A stretch of 21,443 nucleotides of DNA from GCA-2728135 sp002728135 (GTDB taxonomy: Bacteria > Pseudomonadota > Alphaproteobacteria > UBA828): contig CAXEND010000021.1 in assembly GCA_963997635.1 (NCBI GenBank), positions 1-21,443 on the forward strand, in the 5' to 3' direction. Shown here one piece after another: positions 1 to 7,784 of this stretch (within the stretch, counting starts at the first letter, position 1; each line of letters opens with the position of its first letter). The position numbers and the translations under genes were made by a program. Below the pieces are notes generated by a model. The model had not been told where the DNA came from. It did not search any database and saw nothing but the letters and a program-made list of their open reading frames with translations.

Positions 1-1260
1 TCAGGAAAAACTATAGTTCTGAAGGATAATATTTGCCTTGCAGGAGTTCCAATGATGAATGGCTCTATGGTTCTTGAAGGTTTTGTTCCAGATGTTGATG
101 CAACTGTAGTTACTCGGATTCTTGATGCAGGAGGAACAATTATAGGAAAAGCTGCCAATACTAATCTTTGTTTTGATGGAGGTAGTGCAACTACGGCTAC
201 AGGGATGGTAGAAAACCCTCACAAAAGAGGGTATTCAGCAGGAGGATCATCTGCAGGAAGTGCCGTGCTAGTCGCTATCGGTGAGGCTGATATGGGAATG
301 GGAGGAGATCAAGGAGGATCAATTAGAATTCCCGCCTGCTGGTCAGGCATTGTAGGTCATAAACCAACTCATGGACTCGTGCCCTACACAGGAGTTTTTC
401 CAATCGAAATGACTTTAGATCATACTGGCCCAATGACTAAGAATGTAACAGATGCCGCACTTCTTCTTCAGGCTATAGCTGGATCAGACGGCCAAGACCC
501 AAGACAAATTGATTGTAGAACACAGGACTATGTAAAGGCTCTTTCCAAGGGCGTTAACGGAATGAAAATTGCAATTCTCAAAGAAGGATTTGGTCACCCC
601 GAAAGCGAAAAAATTGTTGATCAAAAAGTACGCTCTGCTGCTCGTTCATTTAAGTCATTAGGTGCAATAGTGAAAGAAGTTTCTATACCTATCCATTTAG
701 ATGGGTTTCATATCTGGAATGCAATTGCTGTAGAAGGTGCAACAGAATTGATGTTAAAAGGAAATGGATTTGGAACTAATTGGGAGGGTTATTATACCAC
801 TTCACTTCTTGATGCTTATGCTAAGGGCTGGCGTTCAAGGCCAAATGATTTATCAGAAACTGTAAAAACAGTTATGATGTTAGGTGAGTATATGCATAGA
901 AATTACAATGGCCATTATTATGCTAAAGCTCAAAATCTAAGTCGTAAACTCCGTAATTCTTATGATGAAATTTTGGAAGACTTTGACGTGATTATTTTGC
1001 CAACTCTTCCTCAAACTGCCACTAAGCTTCCTGCACCTGATTGTAGCAGAGAAGAGTATGTTGACAGTGCATTGAATATGTTACGTAACACCGCACCTTT
1101 TGACTGTTCTGGACACCCAGCAATCTCTATTCCTTGTGGTTTTTCGTCAAGTGGGCTTCCTATTGGAATGATGATAGTAGGCAAGAGATATGATGATGCT
1201 ACAGTTCTTCAAGCTGCTCGAGCATTCGAGAAAAAAGCAAAAGTAAAGAAAAAAAAATAG
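1..1260 (+). CDS. Amidase (amidase-signature family), 5' end cut by window
   Basis: The frame is open from the first base, so the start lies upstream; 419 residues are visible. It belongs to the amidase-signature hydrolases, which cleave amides to acid and ammonia through a Ser-cisSer-Lys triad. All three positions are visible, counting from the window edge: Lys8 in V-L-K-D-N, cis-Ser83 in the G-G-S-S-A-G-S stretch, and nucleophile Ser107 in G-G-S-I-R, 24 residues later as in the family. The segment after G-H-K-P-T-H-G and the P-M-T-K-N-V-T-D-A block are also typical. The C-terminus is Lys-rich (K-K-A-K-V-K-K-K-K). An ATG at 52 exists, but starting there would remove the catalytic Lys, so it is internal. 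The substrate is not readable; GatA is less likely because no gatB or gatC is seen nearby. A terminator follows. Confidence 0.9.
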   Translation, partial: SGKTIVLKDNICLAGVPMMNGSMVLEGFVPDVDATVVTRILDAGGTIIGKAANTNLCFDGGSATTATGMVENPHKRGYSAGGSSAGSAVLVAIGEADMGMGGDQGGSIRIPACWSGIVGHKPTHGLVPYTGVFPIEMTLDHTGPMTKNVTDAALLLQAIAGSDGQDPRQIDCRTQDYVKALSKGVNGMKIAILKEGFGHPESEKIVDQKVRSAARSFKSLGAIVKEVSIPIHLDGFHIWNAIAVEGATELMLKGNGFGTNWEGYYTTSLLDAYAKGWRSRPNDLSETVKTVMMLGEYMHRNYNGHYYAKAQNLSRKLRNSYDEILEDFDVIILPTLPQTATKLPAPDCSREEYVDSALNMLRNTAPFDCSGHPAISIPCGFSSSGLPIGMMIVGKRYDDATVLQAARAFEKKAKVKKKK

Positions 1261-1285
1261 AATAATTACCAATTATTAAAAAGAA

Positions 1286-1326
1286 AGAACAGAGGCTTAA
1301 AGGAAAGTCTCTGTTCTATTTTTTTT
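1286..1326 (+). terminator. Rho-independent terminator after the amidase
   Basis: A 13-bp stem (1286-1298 with 1305-1317; core AGAACAGAG/CTCTGTTCT plus an inner GCTT/AAGT with one G-T pair) encloses a 6-nt loop and is followed by A and eight T (1319-1326). It lies 25 nt after the amidase stop. The acyl-CoA synthetase converges from the other side, and the A-rich left flank could let the same hairpin work for it too, less strongly. Confidence 0.85.
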
Positions 1327-1383
1327 ATAAATAGTTAAATTAATCAACAAAAATATTGGTCAAGAAATAAACTCGATAATCTA

Positions 1384-3078
1384 TTAATCAGAACTGTCAC
1401 TAAGATTATCTAGTTTTTTTATCATAATCTCACGCATTTTATATTTCTGTATTTTACCCGTCACAGTCATGGGGAAGGAGTCTACAAACTCGACATATCT
1501 AGGTATTTTAAAGTGTGCAATTTTACCCTCACAAAATGATCTCATTTCTGTACTATTTGAATTTTCTCCATCGTGTAATTTAATCCATACGCACAATTCT
1601 TCTCCATAGCGTTCATCGGGAACACCAATTACCTGTACATCTTTTATTTTTGAATTTCTAAAAAAGAATTCTTCAATCTCACGTGGATAAATATTTTCCC
1701 CGCCGCGGATAACCATATCCTTACTTCTTCCAACTATCCTGCAATACCCATCTATATCAATGGTTGCCAAATCCCCAGTGTGCATCCAACCATTAGAGTC
1801 CACCGCCTCTTCAGTTTTTTCAATATCATCCCAATAGCCAAGCATCACTGAATAACCTCTAGTTAACAATTCTCCTGTCACTCCTATTGGGACTATGGCA
1901 CCATCGTCATCAACAACTTTCACCTCAACATGAGGATGCACTCTTCCCACTGTAGAAACTCTCTTATCTACGGAGTCATCAAGTGAAGACTGAAAAGAAA
2001 CCGGGCTTGTCTCCGTCATGCCATACGCGATAGTGACTCCCTCCATATTCATATCAACCATTACACGTTTCATTATTTCTATAGGACAAGTAGACCCTGC
2101 CATAGTACCGCTTCGAAGACTTGAAAGGTCAAATGTTTTGAAATCTGGATGGTCTAACTCAGCAATAAACATAGTTGGGACACCATATAAGATAGTGCAC
2201 TTTTCTTCATTAATAGTCTTCAAAACTTCTCTAGGTTCAAACCCTGCACTGGGGTACACCATGGTTGCACCAAAAGCTAGACACATTAAGTTTCCCATCA
2301 CCATTCCAAAACAATGATATAGTGGCACAGGTATACAAACTTTATCTTCATTAGAAATGCCTAGTGTTTGTCCATTAAAATAACCATTATTTAAAATATT
2401 ATGGTGTGTAAGTGTCGCACCTTTTGGATAACCTGTTGTTCCACTTGTGAATTGAATATTCACGGGATCATCAAATTGGATTTTTGATGATAATTCTTTT
2501 AATTTGCTTTTTTCCAATGAAGATCCATATACTGGAACCCTAGAATAATTAAGCATACCAGGCGATTCATCTGTACCTAGGCGAATTATCAAATTAAGGT
2601 TAGGAAAAATTTTAGACTTTAATTTTCCTATTTCAGAAGTTTCAAGCTCTGGTATTAAATCGTAGAGCATTTTTATGTAGTTAGTGCTTTTAAAATATTC
2701 TGCCGTAACTAACGCTTTGCATTGAACCTTCTTTAATGCATATTCTAGTTCTGATATTCGGTATGCAGGATTAATATTAACTAATATCAAGCCAGCTTTA
2801 GCTGCAGCAAATTGTACTACTGTCCATTCTAAATTATTAGGTGACCAAATACCTATTCTCTCACCTCTGTCTAATCCTAGACCTAAAAGCCCTGCAGCAA
2901 ATTCATCAACTAAAAGTCTCAGTTCAGACCAAGTTGCTTGAAATTCTTGATGTTTAGAGATTATAGCAGTATCCTCAGGGAACCTCGTTGATGTTATATC
3001 TAACTGTTGGCCAATTGTGTGACCAAGCAGTGATTGCTTGCTTATTCCAGAACAATAGCTAGATTTTAAGGTTCCCAT
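1384..3078 (-). CDS. Acyl-CoA synthetase (AMP-forming), FadD-like
   Basis: A 564-residue ANL-superfamily adenylating enzyme that activates a carboxylic acid with ATP and CoA. Core motifs appear in order: the phosphate-binding loop T-S-G-T-T-G-Y-P-K-G (211-220), Y-G-M-T-E-T-S-P (352-359), T-G-D-L-A-T-I-D (434-441), the hinge G-R-S-K-D (450-454), G-G-E-N-I-Y-P-R-E-I-E-E (459-470), and the catalytic Lys542 in P-M-T-V-T-G-K. Length and motifs match the medium/long-chain fatty-acyl-CoA synthase branch, but chain length cannot be read. The ATG is preceded by AAGGA at 8 nt. It is divergent from the SDR-like gene across a 168-nt region with an inverted repeat. It probably feeds beta-oxidation together with Hbd and ETF further along. 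No membrane segment or signal peptide is apparent. Confidence 0.93.
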   Translation of the reverse strand: MGTLKSSYCSGISKQSLLGHTIGQQLDITSTRFPEDTAIISKHQEFQATWSELRLLVDEFAAGLLGLGLDRGERIGIWSPNNLEWTVVQFAAAKAGLILVNINPAYRISELEYALKKVQCKALVTAEYFKSTNYIKMLYDLIPELETSEIGKLKSKIFPNLNLIIRLGTDESPGMLNYSRVPVYGSSLEKSKLKELSSKIQFDDPVNIQFTSGTTGYPKGATLTHHNILNNGYFNGQTLGISNEDKVCIPVPLYHCFGMVMGNLMCLAFGATMVYPSAGFEPREVLKTINEEKCTILYGVPTMFIAELDHPDFKTFDLSSLRSGTMAGSTCPIEIMKRVMVDMNMEGVTIAYGMTETSPVSFQSSLDDSVDKRVSTVGRVHPHVEVKVVDDDGAIVPIGVTGELLTRGYSVMLGYWDDIEKTEEAVDSNGWMHTGDLATIDIDGYCRIVGRSKDMVIRGGENIYPREIEEFFFRNSKIKDVQVIGVPDERYGEELCVWIKLHDGENSNSTEMRSFCEGKIAHFKIPRYVEFVDSFPMTVTGKIQKYKMREIMIKKLDNLSDSSD

Positions 3079-3103
3079 ATAAACTATCCTTTTTAAATCA
3101 AGA

Positions 3104-3143
3104 TAATAGCTATAAAAAAATATTTTCCTATAGACAGCTATTA
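3104..3143. promoter_or_regulatory. Inverted repeat in the divergent acyl-CoA synthetase / SDR region
   Basis: TAATAGCT (3104-3111) is mirrored by AGCTATTA (3136-3143) with a 24-nt spacer, starting 25 nt upstream of the acyl-CoA synthetase ATG. Smaller dyads lie nearby: TAGTT/AACTA (3142-3155) and CAGTT/AACTG (3200-3215). Perfect 8-bp arms in a divergent region could form an operator, but such AT-rich repeats also arise by chance. No regulator is encoded next to it. Confidence 0.3.
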
Positions 3144-3246
3144 GTTCAAAAACTAGAAATGTTAAATCATTTTAATACTTTATCTATAATTTTTTATTTC
3201 AGTTTTATAGAACTGATTAATTTTGTTCAAAGATGGATGGTAAAAT

Positions 3247-4026
3247 ATGGATCTTGGTATTTCTGGCCTCACAGCAATCATATGTGCATCCAGTAGAGGA
3301 CTAGGGAGAGGATGTGCAGAATCACTAGCAAGAAATGGTGTTAATGTAGTTATAAATGGCAGAGATTCTGATGCCTTAGATGAAACAACCTCTTATATAA
3401 AAGAAAATTCTGAAGTTAAAGTTACCCCTGTTCTTGCAGACTTATGCACTACAGAAGGTCAATATACATTGCTATCGGCATGTCCAAATCCAGATATTTT
3501 GATTAATAATAATGGAGGCCCACCTTTTAGAGATTATCGAGAAATTAAACGTAATGATATGATCGAAGGCTTAATCATGAACATGATAACACCAATTGAG
3601 TTAATATCAGCTGTGATCGATGGAATGGCATCACGTAAATTTGGAAGGATAGTTAATATAACATCTCTTTCGGTAAAAATGCCCATGGAAGGCCTAGATT
3701 TATCAAGTGGTGCACGTGCTGGTCTAACAGCTTACCTAGCCGGTATAACTCCGCAATTTGCTCAACATAATGTAACTATTAACAACATACTGCCTGGATT
3801 ATTTGATACTGATAGACTTAAAAATTCTACAAAGCAAAGTGCTATTAAATCTGGGCGAAAAGAATCAGAAATTATAATAGAAAGATCAAACTCAATACCT
3901 GCAAAACGATTTGGAACTGCATCAGAGTTTGGTGAAACCTGCACATTTCTCTGTAGTGTTCAAGCGGGCTACATCACAGGACAAAATATATTAATCGACG
4001 GCGGAAGATTTTCTCACACTTTCTAA
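3247..4026 (+). CDS. SDR-family oxidoreductase-like protein with degenerate active site
   Basis: A 259-residue Rossmann-fold protein of the short-chain dehydrogenase/reductase type. The cofactor loop A-S-S-R-G-L-G-R-G (14-22), D-I-L-I-N-N-N-G-G (83-91), N-I-T-S (137-140) and the C-terminal G-Q-N-I-L-I-D-G-G (245-253) are all present. The Tyr-x3-Lys catalytic pair is not: 13 residues after Ser140, where Tyr is expected, stands Ser153, and Arg157 replaces Lys. This matches what I recall of a recognised SDR subgroup resembling beta-ketoacyl-ACP reductases (3-oxoacyl-ACP reductase-like, motif L-S-x-x-x-R-x-G-L) that lacks the standard tetrad, so the change is probably inherited rather than decay. 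Substrate and even oxidoreductase activity are uncertain. It is divergent from the acyl-CoA synthetase, with a weak GGATGG ribosome site. Confidence 0.85.
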   Translation: MDLGISGLTAIICASSRGLGRGCAESLARNGVNVVINGRDSDALDETTSYIKENSEVKVTPVLADLCTTEGQYTLLSACPNPDILINNNGGPPFRDYREIKRNDMIEGLIMNMITPIELISAVIDGMASRKFGRIVNITSLSVKMPMEGLDLSSGARAGLTAYLAGITPQFAQHNVTINNILPGLFDTDRLKNSTKQSAIKSGRKESEIIIERSNSIPAKRFGTASEFGETCTFLCSVQAGYITGQNILIDGGRFSHTF

Positions 4027-4065
4027 AAATTAATAATTACCCTTATCCAAGTTTATAATCAAAAA

Positions 4066-4653
4066 CTAACCTTTATGCATACGCATACTTATTATTTTAT
4101 CTGGATCATTTACCTGACCATTTTGGCCATCTCCACGCTTAATCAAGTCCACAAACTCCATTCCTTCGGTAACACGGCCCCAAACTGTATATTGTCCGTC
4201 TAACCAATTAGAATCCTGAAATACAATAAAAAACTGGCTATCAGCACTGTTTGGGTCTTGAGCCCTAGCCATAGAAAGTATTCCACGAACATGTGGCTCA
4301 TCTGAGAACTCTGCCTCTAAATTCTTTCCTGAACCACCAGTACCATCTCCTTTTGGATCACCGGTCTGGGCCATAAATCCGTCAATAACTCTATGAAAAA
4401 AAAGTCCATCATAAAAGCCTGATCTTACAAGCTCCTTGATTCTTTGTACATGTTTTGGAGCTATTTCAGGCAACATCTCTATAGTTACAATGCCGTCTTT
4501 GAGTTCCAAAAATAAGGTATTCTGATTGATATCATCATTAGATGAAACTGAATTCATATTAACTCCTATTGAAAAAATAATCCCTAAGAAAAGTACAATA
4601 AACAAGCTATACAGTCTAAAAAAAGACCTTTTTGAAATTTTTTTCAAAATCAT
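4066..4653 (-). CDS. Peptidyl-prolyl cis-trans isomerase, cyclophilin type, membrane-anchored or exported
   Basis: 195 residues. A basic N-terminus followed by a hydrophobic run (about 11-30) gives an uncleaved anchor or signal peptide, so the enzyme should act in the periplasm on proline-containing folding intermediates. The cyclophilin domain spans about 45-193 and shows F-F-H-R-V-I-D-G-F (85-93) with catalytic Arg88, M-A-Q-T-G-D-P (94-100), S-Q-F-F-I (139-143) and W-L-D-G-Q-Y-T-V-W-G-R-V (150-161). It is a compact bacterial single-domain form. GAGGG lies upstream of the ATG. It sits 61 nt downstream of the EamA transporter on the same strand, so they may share a transcript, though the functions look unrelated. 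Confidence 0.93.
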   Translation of the reverse strand: MILKKISKRSFFRLYSLFIVLFLGIIFSIGVNMNSVSSNDDINQNTLFLELKDGIVTIEMLPEIAPKHVQRIKELVRSGFYDGLFFHRVIDGFMAQTGDPKGDGTGGSGKNLEAEFSDEPHVRGILSMARAQDPNSADSQFFIVFQDSNWLDGQYTVWGRVTEGMEFVDLIKRGDGQNGQVNDPDKIISMRMHKG

Positions 4654-4714
4654 TTTTTAATCATGCCCTCATAGAAAACTGCCTGATTTATATTTATATT
4701 CTTATAATAATAAA

Positions 4715-5626
4715 CTATCCACCTTTTATCCCTTTACTCTCTCGTCGAGCCACATAAATTCCACTAAGAACCAGAATAATTGCACCAACCCATGTCCATA
4801 AATCAGGAAAATCTCCCCAAATTAAATATCCTAAAATGGTAGCCCCTATCAACTGCCCATAATCAAAAGGAGATATTATAGATGCTTGTGCCATGGAGTA
4901 AGCACGAATTAGGAAAAAGTGCCCTAGGGCTCCAGCTACTCCTAAACCAATAAAAGCCAACCATTGATTTGAACTTGATGGCATTGCCATATCAAAAGGT
5001 GCAATGATACTTGAACCTATAAGAGCAAGAACTACAGTATAAACTGCAGTTACAGGAGGATCATCACCTTCTGAGACCCTACGAGTTAGAGCCTGATATA
5101 AAGCATAACAAATAGCTCCAGCAAAAACATATAAGGTAGCCCAATCCGTCATATCTGAACCAGGCCGAATGATAATTAAAGCACCTACAAAACCTATAAT
5201 TACAGCACCCCACCGCCTTAATCCAACACTTTCACCAAGTAATGGCACTGAAAAACCGACAACCATAAGAGGTGCAGTAAACCCAATAGCAGTTGCTGTT
5301 GGTAGTGAAATTTCTTCAAGAGCTGAAAAATAAAATACCATGGCAAGCAACTGCAAGGCTGATCGTAATCCTTGTCGTACAGGGTGCACTGTCCTAAATA
5401 AAGATATAAAACCAGATTTTGGTGCAAAAAGTATCACCATGAAGGCAAATTGGAATAAAGCTCTTGCCCATACAATTTGCCAAACACTAAACTCAGAAAC
5501 TAAGAATTTTACTGTTGCGTTTAAAAGTGGAAACATTAAGACTGCAGTGATACACATTAAAAGTATACCACGTAAGGTATTGTTTTCTGATGGCTTCCAG
5601 GACTCAGGCTGAGGATTTGTAGACAT
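4715..5626 (-). CDS. EamA/DMT-family transporter
   Basis: About 303 residues with ten hydrophobic segments arranged as two EamA repeats (roughly 20-150 and 160-295), the standard layout of inner-membrane drug/metabolite transporters. Recognisable pieces are the F-L-V-S-E-F-S-V-W-Q-I-V-W-A-R segment early in the first half, the P-L-M-V-V-G-F-S-V-P-L-L-G-E region at its end, and S-I-I-S-P-F-D-Y-G-Q-L late in the second half. The substrate cannot be told; relatives export amino acids, S-adenosylmethionine or other small metabolites. I start at the ATG at 5626. An in-frame TTG two codons upstream (5632) is possible; neither has a good ribosome site. The cyclophilin gene follows. Confidence 0.9.
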   Translation of the reverse strand: MSTNPQPESWKPSENNTLRGILLMCITAVLMFPLLNATVKFLVSEFSVWQIVWARALFQFAFMVILFAPKSGFISLFRTVHPVRQGLRSALQLLAMVFYFSALEEISLPTATAIGFTAPLMVVGFSVPLLGESVGLRRWGAVIIGFVGALIIIRPGSDMTDWATLYVFAGAICYALYQALTRRVSEGDDPPVTAVYTVVLALIGSSIIAPFDMAMPSSSNQWLAFIGLGVAGALGHFFLIRAYSMAQASIISPFDYGQLIGATILGYLIWGDFPDLWTWVGAIILVLSGIYVARRESKGIKGG

Positions 5627-5883
5627 ACTCAATCAATACTTTGATGGGCTATTTTAAGCATTAAAGTTTCTTTACCCATATCTGGGAACCAATAAACCTA
5701 TATCTTATGTAACTTAATTATTTAATTATATGTTAAAAATCTAATAATTTTAGCAACATAACCCCTGACTAGTGTCACTATAACCCTCAAAAGTAAAGTG
5801 GTATTTTTGACAAGAGAAATTCACTACAAAAACAAATAAAAAAACTACATTTGCTTTTTATACATATATGTTGTTCAAAGATG
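5627..5883. other. Intergenic region without a recognisable gene
   Basis: AT-rich, between the EamA transporter start and the tRNA 3' end. I see no coding frame with family resemblance and no clear hairpin with T-run. It must hold the EamA promoter and the tRNA 3' processing or termination signals, but I cannot place them confidently. Confidence 0.5.
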
Positions 5884-5970
5884 TGGTGCCCGTGGAGGGA
5901 CTCGAACCCCCACCCAGTTTCCCAGAGCAGATTTTGAGTCTGCCGCGTCTACCAGTTCCGCCACACGGGC
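5884..5970 (-). tRNA. tRNA-Leu (anticodon CAA)
   Basis: On the minus strand the acceptor arm GCCCGTG (5970-5964) pairs with CACGGGC (5894-5888), followed by A and an encoded CCA (5886-5884). The anticodon stem GCAGA/TCTGC encloses the 7-nt loop CTCAAAA, giving anticodon CAA at 5936-5934, which reads UUG. The long variable arm (about 15 nt) and the GGGGG-TTCGAGT-CCCTC T-arm are those of a class II leucine tRNA. At 87 nt with CCA it has normal length. Confidence 0.96.
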
Positions 5971-5986
5971 CAACAATTTTGAATCA

Positions 5987-6015
5987 ATTATATATGCAAG
6001 CTCAACAGTCTACAA
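5987..6015 (-). promoter_or_regulatory. Candidate promoter for tRNA-Leu
   Basis: On the minus strand a perfect TATAAT (-10, 5992-5987) lies 17 nt downstream of TTGTAG (-35, 6015-6010, 3 of 6 matches). This puts the start about 10 nt before the mature tRNA 5' end, a usual leader length. Placed by eye; the AT-rich background makes chance matches common. Confidence 0.4.
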
Positions 6016-6090
6016 AATACTATTTGGATAAAATTCTAGTTACTAATTTTTTTAGCAAAAACTGATTCAAACACCTACAGAAGTAATTTG

Positions 6091-6669
6091 ATGATGAAAA
6101 ACTTCTCCAAGTGGATAATCCTACAATCTGAAAAAAAAATTGCTATCTGGATTTTAATTTTATTAGCATTTTTTGAAAGCTCGGTCTTTCCCATTCCACC
6201 AGATCTTATGCTTATTCCAATGATTCTTGCATTGAGAGAGAAAGCTTGGTTTATAGCAGGCGTATGTACTCTTGCATCTGTATCCGGGGGATTAGCTGGT
6301 TATGCACTTGGATATTATTTATTTGAAAGTTTTGGAGAACCACTTATAGAATTTTATGGCTATAATGATAAATTGGCTTTATTTGAAGAATACTATAACC
6401 GTTGGGGTGGATGGATAGTTGCTGCAGGAGGTTTAACACCACTCCCTTATAAGCTAGTGACATTTTCTAGCGGGGCTCTAGCTCTTGATCCTTGGGTATT
6501 TTTGTTGAGTTCAATTTTAGGTAGGGGTCTACGTTTTTATATTTTGGCTGCACTTCTTTGGCACTTTGGACCTACTATTCAACGTTTATTTAAAGGACAT
6601 TATGCACTTGTGATATTATTGGTCTTATTAGCTCTAGCAGGCACCTTCTTGGCTATCGGAGTTTTGTAA
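6091..6669 (+). CDS. YqaA-family (DedA/SNARE-associated type) membrane protein
   Basis: 192 residues with four to five hydrophobic segments. The early F-E-S-S-V-F-P-I-P-P-D-L motif, the G-x-x-G-Y-x-L-G-Y segment, the T-P-L-P-Y-K-L-V-T-F-S-S-G re-entrant loop and the late G-R-G-L-R-F are hallmarks of the YqaA branch of the DedA/VTT superfamily. Characterised superfamily members are lipid flippases or affect membrane homeostasis; the role of the YqaA branch is less certain. I start at ATG 6091, with AGAAG 7 nt upstream; a TTG directly before it (6088) and an ATG directly after (6094) are also in frame. The stop overlaps the dsbB start by one base, so the genes are translationally coupled. Confidence 0.88.
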   Translation: MMKNFSKWIILQSEKKIAIWILILLAFFESSVFPIPPDLMLIPMILALREKAWFIAGVCTLASVSGGLAGYALGYYLFESFGEPLIEFYGYNDKLALFEEYYNRWGGWIVAAGGLTPLPYKLVTFSSGALALDPWVFLLSSILGRGLRFYILAALLWHFGPTIQRLFKGHYALVILLVLLALAGTFLAIGVL

Positions 6670-7178
6670 TGCAGCGTTTAAAATTACTTATTGATCAAAT
6701 TCTCCACAATACAGCTTTAGTTCTAATCATTTGCTCAATGATAATTTTACTGTTTGTATACTTGATAGAACATATAGCTGGTATTGAACCGTGTGAGCTT
6801 TGTCTAATCCAACGCTACCCATACTATTTTGTGATTCTCTTTGCATTTATTAGCTTTTTCACAAATAAGAGAGTAATCAAAATTGTTATGCTTACTTGTT
6901 GTTTACTAGCACTACTTACAACAATAAGCTATGCAATTTATCACGTTGGAATCGAACAAAAATTGTTTGAAAGTAATTGTTTGTCTAACCTCAACATTTC
7001 AGATTCTATTGAGGATCTGCGTAAAACAATTGACTTAGCTCCGCGTGCAGCCTGTGATTCAATCAGTTGGACTATTTTTGGATTGTCATTAGCAACGTGG
7101 AACGTAATAATCTCATTTATATTGTCTATTTACTTACTTTTTAACATCATTAGATTTTCAATTAAGAAAGAAGGGTAA
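6669..7178 (+). CDS. dsbB: Disulfide bond formation protein DsbB
   Basis: 169 residues, four membrane segments. DsbB reoxidises the periplasmic thiol oxidase DsbA and passes the electrons to quinone. The first redox pair is Cys42/Cys45 in P-C-E-L-C-L-I-Q-R, at the start of the second half of the first periplasmic hairpin; the second pair is Cys104 and Cys129 in the second periplasmic loop. The Q-R after the first pair is the conserved quinone-proximal Arg region. The start overlaps the preceding stop (TAATG) and has GGAG at 7 nt. No dsbA is visible here. The next gene makes ubiquinone, the electron acceptor DsbB uses. Confidence 0.94.
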   Translation: MQRLKLLIDQILHNTALVLIICSMIILLFVYLIEHIAGIEPCELCLIQRYPYYFVILFAFISFFTNKRVIKIVMLTCCLLALLTTISYAIYHVGIEQKLFESNCLSNLNISDSIEDLRKTIDLAPRAACDSISWTIFGLSLATWNVIISFILSIYLLFNIIRFSIKKEG

Positions 7179-7185
7179 TTACCTA

Positions 7186-7761
7186 TTGACTGCTTCCATA
7201 AAAGATAACTCATTAAGAGATAATAATATTCGTCTGCCGGGAGATATGACGCAAGAACAGCTAATTGCAAGAATAATACGTGTTGATCATGCAGGTGAAT
7301 ATGGTGCTAAGAGAATTTATGAAGGTCAACTGGCTATTCTAGGTAAATCAGAGTCTCGTAAAACCATCCAAGAAATGGCAGATGCAGAAACCCATCATCT
7401 AAAAACTTTTGATAACCTCTTAGTACAAAGAAGTGTAAGACCCACAGTATTAAGCCCTATCTGGCATATAGCCGGATTTATGTTAGGAGCATCAACTGCG
7501 TTATTGGGTGAAAAAGCGGCCATGGCATGTACAGTTGCTGTGGAAGAAGTCATTGAAAAACATTACTATAAGCAAGCTAAACAACTTGGTAACGAAGAGG
7601 ATGAACTACGTAAAATTATTATTGAATTTGCGGCTGATGAGGCATCCCATAAAAACACTGCACTTGATTATGATGCAAAGGATGCTCCACTATATAAGCC
7701 TATGGTAACATTAATTAAATCTGGAACACGTATTGCCATATGGCTATCAGAGAGGTTTTAA
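7186..7761 (+). CDS. coq7: 3-demethoxyubiquinol 3-hydroxylase (Coq7 family)
   Basis: 191 residues, a ferritin-like di-iron monooxygenase that performs the penultimate hydroxylation of ubiquinone synthesis at the membrane surface. Expected iron ligands are visible: Glu38 in H-A-G-E-Y-G-A, Glu68 and His71 in A-E-T-H-H, Glu120 or 121 in A-V-E-E-V-I-E-K-H-Y, and Glu152 and His155 in D-E-A-S-H. The start is a TTG with AAGGG 10 nt upstream; the first in-frame ATG (residue 21) would still leave the domain whole, but the TTG gives the usual N-terminal length. Seven nt separate it from the dsbB stop, so it is the third gene of a short operon. Confidence 0.94.
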   Translation: MTASIKDNSLRDNNIRLPGDMTQEQLIARIIRVDHAGEYGAKRIYEGQLAILGKSESRKTIQEMADAETHHLKTFDNLLVQRSVRPTVLSPIWHIAGFMLGASTALLGEKAAMACTVAVEEVIEKHYYKQAKQLGNEEDELRKIIIEFAADEASHKNTALDYDAKDAPLYKPMVTLIKSGTRIAIWLSERF

Positions 7762-7784
7762 TAATTTTTTAATTTATAGATTTT

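Noticed and set aside
2018..2317. Plus-strand frame inside the acyl-CoA synthetase
   Set aside because: Antisense shadow of conserved synthetase motifs; no ribosome site or family resemblance.
4668..4679. ATG upstream of the cyclophilin start on the minus strand
   Set aside because: It is out of frame and closes after four codons (M-I-K-K); no evidence that it is more than chance.
5868..6065. Open frame on the plus strand across the tRNA
   Set aside because: It is the antisense of tRNA-Leu; the G-L-E-P-P-type peptide is a familiar artefact of tRNA complements.
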